In this document: positions 1-8,734 of the stretch, one piece after another
How positions within the stretch are numbered: position 1 is the stretch's first letter
How the letters are laid out: every line of letters starts with the position of its first letter
Origin: a virus
IMG/VR virus record: IMGVR_UViG_3300022745_000145
Span: 1 to 23,189 of that record
DNA length: 23,189 nucleotides
Reading direction: 5' to 3' (one strand)
Program-made: the position numbers and the translations under genes
The notes under the pieces: model-generated
What the model saw: only the letters and a program-made list of their open reading frames with translations
The model's database searches: none
Told to the model about the DNA's origin: nothing

Positions 1-1
1 C

Positions 2-1237
2 CTGCCCGGCCTGGCCGCTGGCCTGATCCGCTCTGGCCGCAGCCTGGACGAGGCCCGTGGCACCGTGCTGGACGAGCTGGCCCGCCGTGACGCCGCTGCC
101 GGTGGCCACACCAACGTGCGCGTGGAAACCGTGCGCGATGAGCTGGAGACCCGCATGGCGGGCATTGGCGAGGCCATGCTGGCCCGCGTGGATGCCAGCG
201 CCAAGCTGACCGACAACGGCCGCCAGTACCGTGGCATGTCTCTGCTGGAGGTGGGCCGCGACATGCTGGCCGCCGCCGGCGTGAACACCCGTGGCATGGA
301 CAAGATGACCCTTGCCACGCGCATGCTGACCTTCCGCAGCGGTGGCTTGAACACGGTGAGCGATTTCTCGTCGCTCATGTCCAACGTGGCCAACAAGCGC
401 CTGCGCATGGGCTACGAAGAAAACCCGGGCACCTACACCCGCTGGGCCCGCCGCGCGCCCAACGCGCCCGACTTCAAGAGCATCAGCGTGGTGCAGATGT
501 CGGCCATGCCTGACCTGCTGCAGACCAACGAGCACGGCGAGTTCAAGTACGGCACGCTGAAGGATGGCGCTGAAACCTATCAGCTGCTGACCTATGGCCG
601 CATCGTGTCGCTGTCTCGCCAGGCGGTGATCAACGATGACCTGCGCGCCTTTGACCGCATGGTGACTGGCTTTGGCGGCGCTTCTGCCCGCCTGGAAAAC
701 CGCATGGTCTACGCCCAGCTGACGGCCAACGCCGCCCTGGCCGATGGCACCGCGCTGTTCCACGCATCGCACGGCAACCTGGGCACCGGCGCTGGCTCTG
801 CCCTGCAGTTCTCGGCGCTGAGCGATGGCCGCAAGGCGATGCGCAAGCAGAAGGGCCTGCAGTCTGAAGAGCTGAACCTGGCCCCGGCCTTCCTGATCGT
901 GCCGACCGATCTGGAGCAGACCGCCTACCAGCTGACCAGCTCGCAGTACGTGCCCGCCACCAAGGCCGAGGTGAACGAGTTCCGCGCTGGTGGCCGCACC
1001 GCGCTGGAGCCCATCGTGGAGCCGGTGCTGGATGGCTCCAGCGTTGCGCAGTGGTACCTGGCCGCCAACAGCAGCCAGGTGGACACGGTGGAGTACTGCT
1101 ACCTCGACGGCGCCGAAGGCCCGGTCATCGAGAGCGAAGTGGGCTTTGAAGTGGACGGCCTGAGCTTCAAGTGCCGCGAAGACTTCGCGACCAAGGTCAT
1201 CGACCACCGTGGCCTGTACCGCTCCAACGGCTCCTGA
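2..1237 (+). CDS. Prohead protease / major capsid fusion protein, C-terminal part (5' end outside window)
   Basis: The frame is open from base 2, so the gene starts before the window and 411 residues are visible. The first residues (LPGLAAGLIRSGRSLDEAR then VLDELARRD) look like the linker that follows a ClpP/S14-type prohead protease domain in fused protease-capsid proteins. The remaining ~330 residues read as a Mu gpT/HK97-type major head protein, with a central LSRQAVINDD segment and a C-terminus ending RGLYRSNGS. A GTG at 65 is an internal codon, not a convincing start. In this family the protease part matures the shell and the C-terminal part builds it. The position before a DUF2190 gene and the tail genes supports the call. 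The protease active site is not in view. Confidence 0.85.
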   Translation: MPGLAAGLIRSGRSLDEARGTVLDELARRDAAAGGHTNVRVETVRDELETRMAGIGEAMLARVDASAKLTDNGRQYRGMSLLEVGRDMLAAAGVNTRGMDKMTLATRMLTFRSGGLNTVSDFSSLMSNVANKRLRMGYEENPGTYTRWARRAPNAPDFKSISVVQMSAMPDLLQTNEHGEFKYGTLKDGAETYQLLTYGRIVSLSRQAVINDDLRAFDRMVTGFGGASARLENRMVYAQLTANAALADGTALFHASHGNLGTGAGSALQFSALSDGRKAMRKQKGLQSEELNLAPAFLIVPTDLEQTAYQLTSSQYVPATKAEVNEFRAGGRTALEPIVEPVLDGSSVAQWYLAANSSQVDTVEYCYLDGAEGPVIESEVGFEVDGLSFKCREDFATKVIDHRGLYRSNGS

Positions 1238-1305
1238 TCGTGATGGCCCGGCTGCAGTGATGCGGCTGGGCTGAACCGCAACCACCAACCACACACAGAG
1301 GTTGT

Positions 1306-1638
1306 ATGAAGAATTTCGTGAACGAGGGTGAAACCGTCACCCTGACGGCGCCTTACGCCGTTTCGTCTGGTGGCGGCCTGCTGGTGGGCTCCATCTTTGG
1401 CGTTGCTGCATTCGATGCTGCCAACGGCGCCCAGGTTGAAGCCAAGCCCGAGGGCGTGTTTGACCTGACCGCGCTGAGCACCGATGTGGCCACCCAGGGT
1501 GCCAAGGCCTACTGGGACAACACCAACAAGCGCGTGACGGTGACCGCCACCAGCAACACGCTGATCGGCGTGTTCCTGGCTGCCAAGGCCAACGGTGACA
1601 CCACCGGCCGCATCTACGTGGACGGCGTGATCCGCTGA
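1306..1638 (+). CDS. DUF2190-family capsid decoration (cement) protein
   Basis: This is a 110-residue protein with the DUF2190 pattern: an N-terminal NEGETVTLTAPYAVSSGG segment, a middle FGVAA and VEAKPEGVFDL, and a C-terminal TLIGVFLAAKANGD ending in a short hydrophobic tail. DUF2190 proteins sit next to major capsid genes in many siphophages and are thought to decorate or cement the capsid. The gene lies 68 bases after the capsid gene. An AGAGG motif stands just before the ATG (1295-1299). Nothing suggests truncation. The family call is by pattern recognition, and the cementing role is known for the family, not shown here. Confidence 0.8.
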   Translation: MKNFVNEGETVTLTAPYAVSSGGGLLVGSIFGVAAFDAANGAQVEAKPEGVFDLTALSTDVATQGAKAYWDNTNKRVTVTATSNTLIGVFLAAKANGDTTGRIYVDGVIR

Positions 1639-1646
1639 TCTGCACC

Positions 1647-1979
1647 ATGGGCCTGATCTCCGTCCCCACCGACAGCTTTGCCGCCATTGGCGCGCGCATG
1701 GGCCAGGCCGTGATGCGGCGCATGGCCAATGCCGTGGCCACGGTGCAAGGCGTGCCGGACCTGGCGGTGCACTTCAGTGAGCACCCGAGCCGGGAGGTGG
1801 TGGGCGGGGTGTTGGCCCAGACGCATGCCGTCATGGTGACCATGCTGGCCGCCGACATGCCTGCAGCCACTGACCAGGGCAGCCCTGTGCAGATTGGCGC
1901 CCATGCCTGGGTGGTGGCCACGCAGCCCGAGCTGGACGCCCGCACGGGCCTGGTGAGCTTTGCGCTGGAGGTGGCCTGA
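1647..1979 (+). CDS. Putative head-tail joining protein
   Basis: This 110-residue protein follows the DUF2190 gene after 8 bases. It has no signal peptide or membrane segment. Its second half (VVGGVLAQTHAVMVTML, then IGAHAWVVATQPELDARTGLVSFAL) suggests a small beta-rich domain like lambda gpFII or other neck proteins, and the position between capsid and tail-terminator genes is where such proteins are found. The function therefore rests mainly on order. The stop overlaps the next start (TGATG at 1977-1981), so the two are probably translationally coupled. Confidence 0.55.
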   Translation: MGLISVPTDSFAAIGARMGQAVMRRMANAVATVQGVPDLAVHFSEHPSREVVGGVLAQTHAVMVTMLAADMPAATDQGSPVQIGAHAWVVATQPELDARTGLVSFALEVA

Positions 1980-2419
1980 TGTTGGCCCACACCGCGCTGC
2001 TGGCCGCCCTGGAAGCGGCGCTGCTGGCCGCCCCGGCGGTGGCTGGGGGTGAGGTGGCCCGCTCGCGCTCAGCGCCCGTGAAGGCCACGGCCGCCCAGGC
2101 TGTGCGCCTGCGTTTGCTGGCTGCTGACCCTGAGCCGCTGAGTGGCTACCTGGCCCCGGCCGACTGCACCACCCGCGTGGCCGTGGAGTGCCTGGGTCGC
2201 GTGGACTCAACCGGTGATGCCGATGAGGCCGCCGGCCAAGTGCTGCAGGCCGTGCACACGCGCCTGGCGGCCAATGCCGCTGCGCTGGAGGCGGCCGGAT
2301 TTTCTCTGCAGCTGTACCCGCAGCTGCGCTGGGACCAAGAAGACGCCGATGAGCGCATTGGCGTCGTGATCGCGATCTACACGGTGACCCACCGTGTGCA
2401 CACGGAAGACCTGTCATGA
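1979..2419 (+). CDS. Putative tail terminator / minor tail protein
   Basis: This 146-residue protein overlaps both neighbours (TGATG at its start, ATGA at its end). Its layout is an Ala/Leu-rich N-terminal helix, a VRLRLLAADPEPLSGYLAP segment, a central strand (TTRVAVECLGRVDS), a helical stretch and a final strand series (GVVIAIYTVTHRVHTEDLS). This order of secondary structure and the position before the tube gene resemble lambda gpU or gpZ-like tail completion proteins, which cap the tail and join it to the head. No decisive motif is visible, so the specific role is inferred from context. Confidence 0.5.
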   Translation: MLAHTALLAALEAALLAAPAVAGGEVARSRSAPVKATAAQAVRLRLLAADPEPLSGYLAPADCTTRVAVECLGRVDSTGDADEAAGQVLQAVHTRLAANAAALEAAGFSLQLYPQLRWDQEDADERIGVVIAIYTVTHRVHTEDLS

Positions 2420-2664
2420 CCACCAAACCCACCCGGATCCTGCCCGATGCAGACGGCCACGAACCCACGCCCCCTGCTGGTGGCCGCTGGGTTCGTGACC
2501 TCGATGGCGGCCTGACCCCTGCTGACGCGCAGACGGCCCATGCCGCCGGCCTGGCCTGGGGCGATGAAGCCAATGAGGCCCAGGCCGATGCCGCCGCGCC
2601 CGCTGCCACCGCAGTGGGCACCCCCGCCGACACCAGCGCCGAAGGCGCGCAACCGCAGGAGTGA
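2416..2664 (+). CDS. Small phage protein of unknown function
   Basis: This 82-residue protein starts inside the stop of the upstream gene (ATGA). It is low in complexity, with an acidic Ala/Pro-rich C-terminal half and a central GGRWVRDLDGGLTPAD segment. It could be a tail-assembly accessory or a cleaved spacer protein, but I do not recognise it. Codon use matches its neighbours, and the next gene begins three bases after its stop with an AGGAG motif overlapping its end, which supports co-translation with the tail genes. Confidence 0.6.
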   Translation: MTTKPTRILPDADGHEPTPPAGGRWVRDLDGGLTPADAQTAHAAGLAWGDEANEAQADAAAPAATAVGTPADTSAEGAQPQE

Positions 2665-2667
2665 GCC

Positions 2668-3633
2668 ATGTCCGGTTCGATTGACAACACCGTCATCCTG
2701 GCCAAGATCGAGACCACCTCTGGCACCGATGCGGCCCCCACGAACACCGCCGACGCGGTGGCCATTCGCGTGGCCAACCTGAGCGTGAAGTACGTGCAGA
2801 ACTTCGCCGAGCGCGACGTGATGACCGGCACCTTCTCTGCGCCCGACAAGCTGCCGTTCAGCCGCCGTGGCCAGATCTCGTTCAGCGTGGAGCTGTCTGC
2901 CTCTGGCACGGCTGGCACCGCCCCGCAGTGGGGCGACCTGGTGATGGCTTGCGGCATGGCCGAGACCATCACGGCGGGCTCTCGCGTGGAGTACACGCCG
3001 GTGAGCACCGGCTTCAAGACGCTGACCATGTGGGCCTACATCAACGGCCGCCTGGAGCAGTACAACTTCGCCATGGGCACCTGCAAGCTGAGCATGAAGA
3101 CGGGCGGCGTGCCGAGCCTGGACTTCAGCTTCCAGGCCCTGGTGACCAGCGTGGGCGTGAGCGCCCCGCCTGTGCCCACTCTGACCGCCTGGAAGCGCGG
3201 CCAGGCCGTGGGCACAGCTGCCACCTCCAAGCTGAGCGTGGGCGCGGTGACCTACTCGGCGGGCGCGCTGTCTGGTGGCACCCAGTACAGCTTCGACAGC
3301 CTGGACATCGACTTCGCCAACGATGTGCAAGACCTGGCCCTGGTGGGGCAGGAATCCATCGGCATCTACGGCCGCAACCCCACCGGCAAGCTGGTGGTGG
3401 ACGCCACGGCCACGCAGCACGCCCAGTTCGTGACCGACATGGCCGCCGGCACCACCAGCGCCTTCGGCCTGGTGCACGGCACCACGGCAGGCAGCAAGGT
3501 GCTGCTGTACGCACCGGTGGGCGTGCTCACCTCTGCCGAAGACCAGATCAACGGCAAGGTGATGATCTCCAGTCTGGGTATGACGCTGCGTCCCTCTGCT
3601 GGCAACGATGACCTGCGGATCGTGTGCCTGTGA
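2668..3633 (+). CDS. Phage tail tube (major tail) protein
   Basis: This 321-residue protein has the pattern of large siphophage tube proteins: an N-terminal IDNTVILAKIETTSGTDAAP segment, AVAIRVANLSV, then a series of strands (LTMWAYINGRLEQYNFAMGTC) and a C-terminal VMISSLGMTLRPSAGNDDL. Tube proteins stack as rings around the tape measure and carry DNA during ejection. The length is at the long end for the family, perhaps with an inserted second domain around residues 160-300. Start: ATG 2668, preceded by CAGGAG at 2656-2661. The stop overlaps the start of the chaperone gene (TGATG). Confidence 0.8.
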   Translation: MSGSIDNTVILAKIETTSGTDAAPTNTADAVAIRVANLSVKYVQNFAERDVMTGTFSAPDKLPFSRRGQISFSVELSASGTAGTAPQWGDLVMACGMAETITAGSRVEYTPVSTGFKTLTMWAYINGRLEQYNFAMGTCKLSMKTGGVPSLDFSFQALVTSVGVSAPPVPTLTAWKRGQAVGTAATSKLSVGAVTYSAGALSGGTQYSFDSLDIDFANDVQDLALVGQESIGIYGRNPTGKLVVDATATQHAQFVTDMAAGTTSAFGLVHGTTAGSKVLLYAPVGVLTSAEDQINGKVMISSLGMTLRPSAGNDDLRIVCL

Positions 3634-3965
3634 TGATCAGCCTCAACCCCGCCCCCACCTTCCCGGCTGACGTGGACATCACCGAGCCGGGCGCCACCGA
3701 CACGCTCAAGGTGGCCTTTGTGTTCAAGCACAAGGGCCGCAAAGAGCTGGATGAGTTCATCAGCCGGCCCGCCAAGGCCAAAGAAGCCGGGCAGGAGCTC
3801 AAAGACCCTGAGTACCTGGGCGAGATCGTTGTGGCCTGGCCGGGCGTGGACGCGCCCTTCACGCCCGAGAACTTCGCCACCTTCCTGGAGCAGCGCCCGG
3901 CATCGGGCCATGAGATCTACCGCGCGTACCTGCGGGCGCTGACGGAGTCGCGCGTAAAAAACTGA
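3633..3965 (+). CDS. Tail assembly chaperone (gpG-like), zero-frame product
   Basis: A 110-residue protein between the tube and tape measure genes, where siphophages carry the tail assembly chaperone. I chose ATG 3633, which overlaps the tube stop (TGATG), over the GTG at 3624. Recognisable features are a beta-rich N-terminus (KVAFVFKHKGRKELDEFISRPAK) and a C-terminal helical part (FTPENFATFLEQ..YRAYLRALTESRVKN). The chaperone coats the tape measure during tail assembly. The last codons contain the slippery heptamer A AAA AAC (3956-3962) just before the TGA, so a fraction of ribosomes should shift -1 into the next frame and make a longer gpGT-like fusion of about 225 residues. Confidence 0.8.
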   Translation: MISLNPAPTFPADVDITEPGATDTLKVAFVFKHKGRKELDEFISRPAKAKEAGQELKDPEYLGEIVVAWPGVDAPFTPENFATFLEQRPASGHEIYRAYLRALTESRVKN

Positions 3966-4004
3966 GGCGCGTGGCCCGGGCGCTGATGGGGCGCCCGCCA
4001 CGCG
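3956..4004 (+). promoter_or_regulatory. Programmed -1 ribosomal frameshift signal
   Basis: A canonical X XXY YYZ heptamer, A AAA AAC, occupies 3956-3962 in the right phase (GTA AAA AAC TGA). After a 5-base spacer (3963-3967) a long hairpin follows: CGCGTGG (3968-3974) pairs with CCACGCG (3998-4004), a two-base bulge CC (3975-3976), then CGGGCGC (3977-3983) pairs with GCGCCCG (3991-3997) around a 7-base loop. All 14 pairs are Watson-Crick. Heptamer, spacing and stem match textbook -1 frameshift sites, and the position between tail chaperone frames matches the known conservation of such shifts in dsDNA phages. Confidence 0.9.
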
Positions 4005-4309
4005 ACGAAACGCACGAAGCGGCCCTGGCCTTTGGCCTGGCGCTGCCAGAGAGCGAAGCGGCCAAGCCGGCGCCCATCCAGTACTGGCCCGGCGATGAAG
4101 ACGCGGTGATGTTGTTTCAGGCCATGCGCACGCAGTGGCGCACCAGCATGGCCGGCTACGTGGGCCTGGACTACGGCGTGGTGCAGCTGGTGGCAGACCA
4201 ACTGGGCATAGGCCGCAAGCGACTGAAGCAGGCCTTTGGCCCGCTGCGGGTGATGGAAGACGAGGCGCTGGTCATGTTCGATGAGCAGGCCAAGCGCAGC
4301 AAGGACTGA
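3962..4309 (+). CDS. DUF1799-like C-terminal extension of the tail assembly chaperone (-1 frame)
   Basis: This frame is open from the slippery site onward. A GTG at 3971 could start it alone, but a -1 shift at 3956-3962 joins it in frame to the chaperone. The domain (YWPGDEDAVMLFQAMRTQWR, GLDYGVVQLVADQLGI, then DEALVMFDEQAK) looks like DUF1799, which commonly follows tail chaperones and plays the role of lambda gpT by binding the tape measure or tube. It ends three bases before the tape measure ATG. Start 3962 marks the first -1 frame codon after slippage, not an initiation codon. Confidence 0.75.
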   Translation: MRRVARALMGRPPRDETHEAALAFGLALPESEAAKPAPIQYWPGDEDAVMLFQAMRTQWRTSMAGYVGLDYGVVQLVADQLGIGRKRLKQAFGPLRVMEDEALVMFDEQAKRSKD

Positions 4310-4312
4310 GCA

Positions 4313-7300
4313 ATGGACACGACCGACATCCGCTACAAGATCTCCCTGGAGCCTGGCAACGCGCCGGCCAACGCCAAGGTGGTGGCGGATTCGGTGCGGC
4401 AGATCGGCCAGGCTGGCCAGGCCAGCGCGGCCCAGACGGCCGCCGCCATGCGTTCGCTGCCTGCGCAGTTCACCGACGTGGTGACCCAGCTGCAGGGCGG
4501 CGCCAGCCCCATGACGATCCTGTTTCAGCAGGGTGGGCAGATCAAAGACCAGTTCGGTGGTGTGCAGGCGGCGCTGGGTGGCGTGGCGAAGTACATGGCC
4601 GGCCTGGTGAACCCGGCCACCGTGGCTGCGGCCAGCGTCACTGCTGTGGCCGCCGCCTTCGTGCTGGGCCGGCAGGAGGCAGACAACTACCGCGCCGTGC
4701 TGGCGAAGACCGGCAACGCGGCGGGCCTGACCACGGATCAGCTGGCCAGCATGGCCAAGTCGGTGTCGGAGTCTGGTGGCACGCAGGGCAAGGCCGCTGA
4801 GGTGCTGACGCAGCTGGTGGAAACCGGCCGCGTGTCCAAAGAGGTGATGGCGCAGAGTGCGGCCGGGATCATCGCGTTTTCGAAGACATCGGGCGTGGCG
4901 GTTGACCAGCTGGTCAAGGACATGGCCGAGCTGGGCAAGGCGCCTGCAGACAGCCTGCTGAAGCTCAATGACAGCTACCACTTTCTGACCGCGTCGACCT
5001 ATGCGCACGTGGTGGCGCTGGAACAGCAGGGCCGCGCCGATGAGGCCGCCCGCGTGGCGCAGCAGGCGTACAGCGACATGCTGACGCAGCGTGGCAGTGC
5101 CATGGTGGGCAACCTGGGCCTGGTGGAGCGTGCCTGGGCGGGTGTCTCTGGCACAGCAAAGAGCGCATGGGATGCGATGCTCGGCGTGGGGCGTGAAAAG
5201 ACGCTGGATAAGAAGCTGGCTGAGGCACGCGACCGGCTGGCGTCCATGCAGCGCATGCGCGCCTTCAACACGGCGCTGTTTGGTTCGTCTGCGAAGTCGG
5301 TGCCGGAACAGAGCACAGAGCGCGAGATTGCGGGTCTTGAGCGGCTGAAGCTGTCAGGCCCGGCTCAAGCTGCCAGCCTGGCGGCCTATCAGCGCGTGCA
5401 GGAAGAAGCGGCAGCGGGTGAGAAGTACCTGGTGAACCTACGCGCCCAGTACGATGCCAAAACCCGCCTGAAGAATGCAACCGATGCCTACCTTACGGTG
5501 GTGCAGAAGCTGCAGTGGGCTGGCATCCAGGTGAGCCAGGAAGAGCAGCAGCGCGATCTGGAGCACATCCGCAAGGCCAACCTGGACAAGGACGCCAAGG
5601 CTGAAGAAGAGGCCATGCTGGCCGCCGGCCTGGCCACCAGCCGCGCCGCCAGCGCGGCCCGCATCTCCCTTGCTGAGACCGAGGCCCGGCAGCTGGAGCT
5701 CAAGCGCGCAAAGGGCCTGCTGAGCATTCAGGACTATGAGGCCCAGCGCGAGAAGATCGAGGGCGAGAAGATCCGCGCGCGCATCGCGCTGATCGATGCC
5801 GAGATTGCCGCTGAAGCCAAGCGCAAGCCCGACGACAAGGCGGGCGAGATCACCCAGCAGGCGAAGCTGACGGACCTGCGCGGCCAGCGCGCCTCAGCAG
5901 TGGCTGACCTGGGCCGCCTGCCGCTGTCCACGCAGGCTGCGGCAGAGGCGCGCGCTTTGGCTCAGTCTCAGGCCGATGCCAAAGAGTGGGCGGCCACCTG
6001 GCAGCAGGCCAATCAGTTCTCGCAGCAGCTGGCAGACAGCACGGCCACCAGCATGGCTCAGCTCATCACCAACCCGCTGGCCCGGGCCCGCGCTGAGGCT
6101 GAGGTGAGCGTGCAGCAACTGGAGCGCAGCAGCGTGGCCATCCGCACGCAGCTGCAAAACCAGATCGACATGCTGCGTGGCCAGGGCCAGGCGGAGATGG
6201 CCAACACGCTGCAGCGCCAGCTGGATGACATCGACAAGCGCATGGAGGCGGCCAAGGCCGGCATCCGCGACAAGGCGGGCTCGGGCGTGGTGCAGAACTA
6301 CCTGAGCAGCAGCATTGGCACCGACCTGTCGGCCGGCTTCGACAAGGCCAGCCAGAGCCTGGGCACTTTCGTGCAGGGCTTCAGCAAGCTGGTGGATGAG
6401 CAGGTGGCCTATGGCGATGCGAAGAAGGCCGCTGCAGGCGATGCTGCCAAGCTGGCCCAGATCGAAGACCACCATGCGCGGGCGCAGCTCAACAGCTACG
6501 CCGCGCTGGCCGGCGCCGCCCGGGGCTTCATGGGTGAGCGCACCGCCGGGTACAAGCTGCTGACCGAAGCCGAGCGTGCATTCCGGCTGTTTGAGCTGGG
6601 CCAGGCGGTGGCCTCTGCAGCCACGAAGATCGGCCTGCAGGAAGCTGAGGTGGGTGCCAAGGTGGCCGGTGACGGTGCCAAGGCGGCCAGTGAGTCTGGC
6701 TACACCTTGCTGTCTCTGGCGCAATCTGGCGCGCGCACGGCGGCGTCTGCTGTGGAGGCCGCAGTGTCCAGCATGGCTGGCTTGCCCTTCCCTCTCAACC
6801 TGGCGGCGCTGGCGGCCACTGTGGCCGCGCTGGGCGCCCTGGGCGTGTCGGTGTTTGGTGGCGGTGGTGGCAGCGGTGGCTTCGCGGCCACGAACTCGGG
6901 CACGGGCACGGTGCTGGGCGATTCGGGCAAGGCCAGCGAATCCATTGCCAAGGGCATTGAGGCGCTGAAGCAGGTGGATACCGCCACCATGCGGTACTCG
7001 GCGCAGATGCTGGTCAGCCTACAGAGCATTGACAGTGGCATCGCGTCCATGGCGGCCGGGCTGGTGCAGTCGGGTGCGTTGAGCGCGGCCACGGCGGGTG
7101 TGTCCACGGGCTACCGCAGCAGCGACCTGGGCGGGGCCTTGGGCTGGGCTGCCCGTGGGGCCATGGGCTCGCTCATGCCGTTTGGCTTCAGTGAGCTGAC
7201 GGGCTTGGGTGGCGTGATCCAGGGTCTGGTCGGCGGGCTGTTCGGCTCGAAGACGTCGATTCAAGGCCAAGGCATCTCAGCTGGCGGGCAATCGGTGGCG

Positions 7301-8734
7301 CAGATCTTGGCCGGTGGGTTCGATGCCAACTACTACGCCGACATCGAGACCAAGAAGAAGTTTTTGGGCGTCACGACGTCGACCGACCGATACACCCAGT
7401 ACACGGCGGCAGATGCCGGTTTTGAGAGCCAGGTCACCAAGCTGGTGGCCAACTACGCCCAGGTGCTCAAAAGCGCCGCAGGGCCTCTGGGCGTGGGTCT
7501 GCAGACGGTGACCGATCGGGTCAGTCAGTTCGTGGTGGACATCGGCCGCGTGGATCTGCAAGGCCTGAGCGGTGACCAGATCAAGGAAAAGCTGTCCGGC
7601 GTGTTCTCTGCGGTGGGTGACCAGCTGGCTGCATCGGCCCTGGGCGGCTTTACCGACTTCCAGCGCGTGGGGGAGGGTTACCTTGAGACCGTGGTGCGCG
7701 TGGCCTCGGGCACGGAGGAGGCGCAGTCGGCGCTGCGCCACCTGGGCGTCACGGCAGTGAGCCTGGCCAGCCTGGTGGACAAGCAGGCCGATGTGGGTGC
7801 TGAGCAGGTCAAGGCTTCGCTGTTGGCTGCCGAGGCTGCATCAGCTGGCATGACCTCGATCATCAGCACGCTGACCGGATCTGCTACCGAGCTGGCGCAG
7901 ACCTACCAATCTCTGACCGATGTGCGCACCTCCCTGCGATTGCTGGGCCTGGACGGCCAGGCGGTGAGCTTTGCTCTGGTGGATGGGGCCGGCAGCTTGC
8001 AGACGCTGTCCGACGGCCTGGCGGCGTTCGTGGGTGGCTTCCTGAGCGACTCTGACCAGATCAAGTACAAGGCCGGCCAGATGTCGGCTGAGTTCGCCAA
8101 GCTGGGCCTGGCGTTGCCCGCCACAGCGGCGGACTACGTGAATTTGGTGAACGGCATCGACACCAGCACGGAAGCCGGTCAGCGGCTGCTGGGTGGTGTG
8201 CTGAGCCTGTCGCAGGGGTTCTCTGACCTGGTGAGCTCAATCTCTGCAGTGGGCTCTGGCATCGAGGACGAGATCAAGCGCATTCAGGGCTTGTCGGTGA
8301 CCAGTGGCAGCTATGCCGAGATCGCGGCGCAATTTGCCACCAGCACGGCTCAGGCCCGGGCTGGTGATGCGCAGGCTGCCAAGGATCTGCCGTCGATCAG
8401 CCAGGCCCTGCTCAAGGCCGCGCAGGACAACTCAAGCACCCTGGCCGATTACCAGTCTGTGCAGTTCCAGACCCTGAGCAGTTTGAAGGACACCCTGGCG
8501 CTGCTGAACCAGACGGGCCTCTATACCGGGTCCACATCGACCAAGAGTGATGTGGTCACCTCTGCGGAGAAAACCACCTCCTCCGTGGATGAAATGAAGG
8601 CGGCCGTGGTGGCAGCCATCAATTCTCAAACTGTGTCGGTGAATGACACAGTGGCAGTTTTGAAGAAATTGACAAACTTGCTTTCGAGCGTATCGAACGA
8701 AGGCGACTCAATGAATGTGAGGGTACTGGTATGA
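4313..8734 (+). CDS. Tail tape measure protein
   Basis: At 1473 residues this is the longest gene. It follows the chaperone pair by three bases. The N-terminal region (about residues 45-105: SLPAQFTDVVTQLQGGASPMTILFQQGGQ and GLVNPATVAAASVTAVAAAFVLG) is typical of lambda gpH/TMP_2-type tape measures. The middle is long Ala/Gln/Lys-rich helix, probable coiled coil (roughly 350-680). Hydrophobic segments occur near residues 815-855, with a Gly-rich break (GGGGGSGG) just after. The tape measure sets tail length and leaves with DNA at injection. Base composition drops in the last ~40 codons (from about 8610), where the C-terminus (NDTVAVLKKLTNLLSSV) looks joined to the AT-rich neighbour. Its stop overlaps the next start (ATGA). 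Confidence 0.9.
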   Translation: MDTTDIRYKISLEPGNAPANAKVVADSVRQIGQAGQASAAQTAAAMRSLPAQFTDVVTQLQGGASPMTILFQQGGQIKDQFGGVQAALGGVAKYMAGLVNPATVAAASVTAVAAAFVLGRQEADNYRAVLAKTGNAAGLTTDQLASMAKSVSESGGTQGKAAEVLTQLVETGRVSKEVMAQSAAGIIAFSKTSGVAVDQLVKDMAELGKAPADSLLKLNDSYHFLTASTYAHVVALEQQGRADEAARVAQQAYSDMLTQRGSAMVGNLGLVERAWAGVSGTAKSAWDAMLGVGREKTLDKKLAEARDRLASMQRMRAFNTALFGSSAKSVPEQSTEREIAGLERLKLSGPAQAASLAAYQRVQEEAAAGEKYLVNLRAQYDAKTRLKNATDAYLTVVQKLQWAGIQVSQEEQQRDLEHIRKANLDKDAKAEEEAMLAAGLATSRAASAARISLAETEARQLELKRAKGLLSIQDYEAQREKIEGEKIRARIALIDAEIAAEAKRKPDDKAGEITQQAKLTDLRGQRASAVADLGRLPLSTQAAAEARALAQSQADAKEWAATWQQANQFSQQLADSTATSMAQLITNPLARARAEAEVSVQQLERSSVAIRTQLQNQIDMLRGQGQAEMANTLQRQLDDIDKRMEAAKAGIRDKAGSGVVQNYLSSSIGTDLSAGFDKASQSLGTFVQGFSKLVDEQVAYGDAKKAAAGDAAKLAQIEDHHARAQLNSYAALAGAARGFMGERTAGYKLLTEAERAFRLFELGQAVASAATKIGLQEAEVGAKVAGDGAKAASESGYTLLSLAQSGARTAASAVEAAVSSMAGLPFPLNLAALAATVAALGALGVSVFGGGGGSGGFAATNSGTGTVLGDSGKASESIAKGIEALKQVDTATMRYSAQMLVSLQSIDSGIASMAAGLVQSGALSAATAGVSTGYRSSDLGGALGWAARGAMGSLMPFGFSELTGLGGVIQGLVGGLFGSKTSIQGQGISAGGQSVAQILAGGFDANYYADIETKKKFLGVTTSTDRYTQYTAADAGFESQVTKLVANYAQVLKSAAGPLGVGLQTVTDRVSQFVVDIGRVDLQGLSGDQIKEKLSGVFSAVGDQLAASALGGFTDFQRVGEGYLETVVRVASGTEEAQSALRHLGVTAVSLASLVDKQADVGAEQVKASLLAAEAASAGMTSIISTLTGSATELAQTYQSLTDVRTSLRLLGLDGQAVSFALVDGAGSLQTLSDGLAAFVGGFLSDSDQIKYKAGQMSAEFAKLGLALPATAADYVNLVNGIDTSTEAGQRLLGGVLSLSQGFSDLVSSISAVGSGIEDEIKRIQGLSVTSGSYAEIAAQFATSTAQARAGDAQAAKDLPSISQALLKAAQDNSSTLADYQSVQFQTLSSLKDTLALLNQTGLYTGSTSTKSDVVTSAEKTTSSVDEMKAAVVAAINSQTVSVNDTVAVLKKLTNLLSSVSNEGDSMNVRVLV

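Noticed and set aside
1614-3029. Long minus-strand frames opposite the head and tail genes
   Set aside because: High-GC antisense shadows: no ribosome binding sites and low-complexity Arg/Pro/Ala/His sequence.
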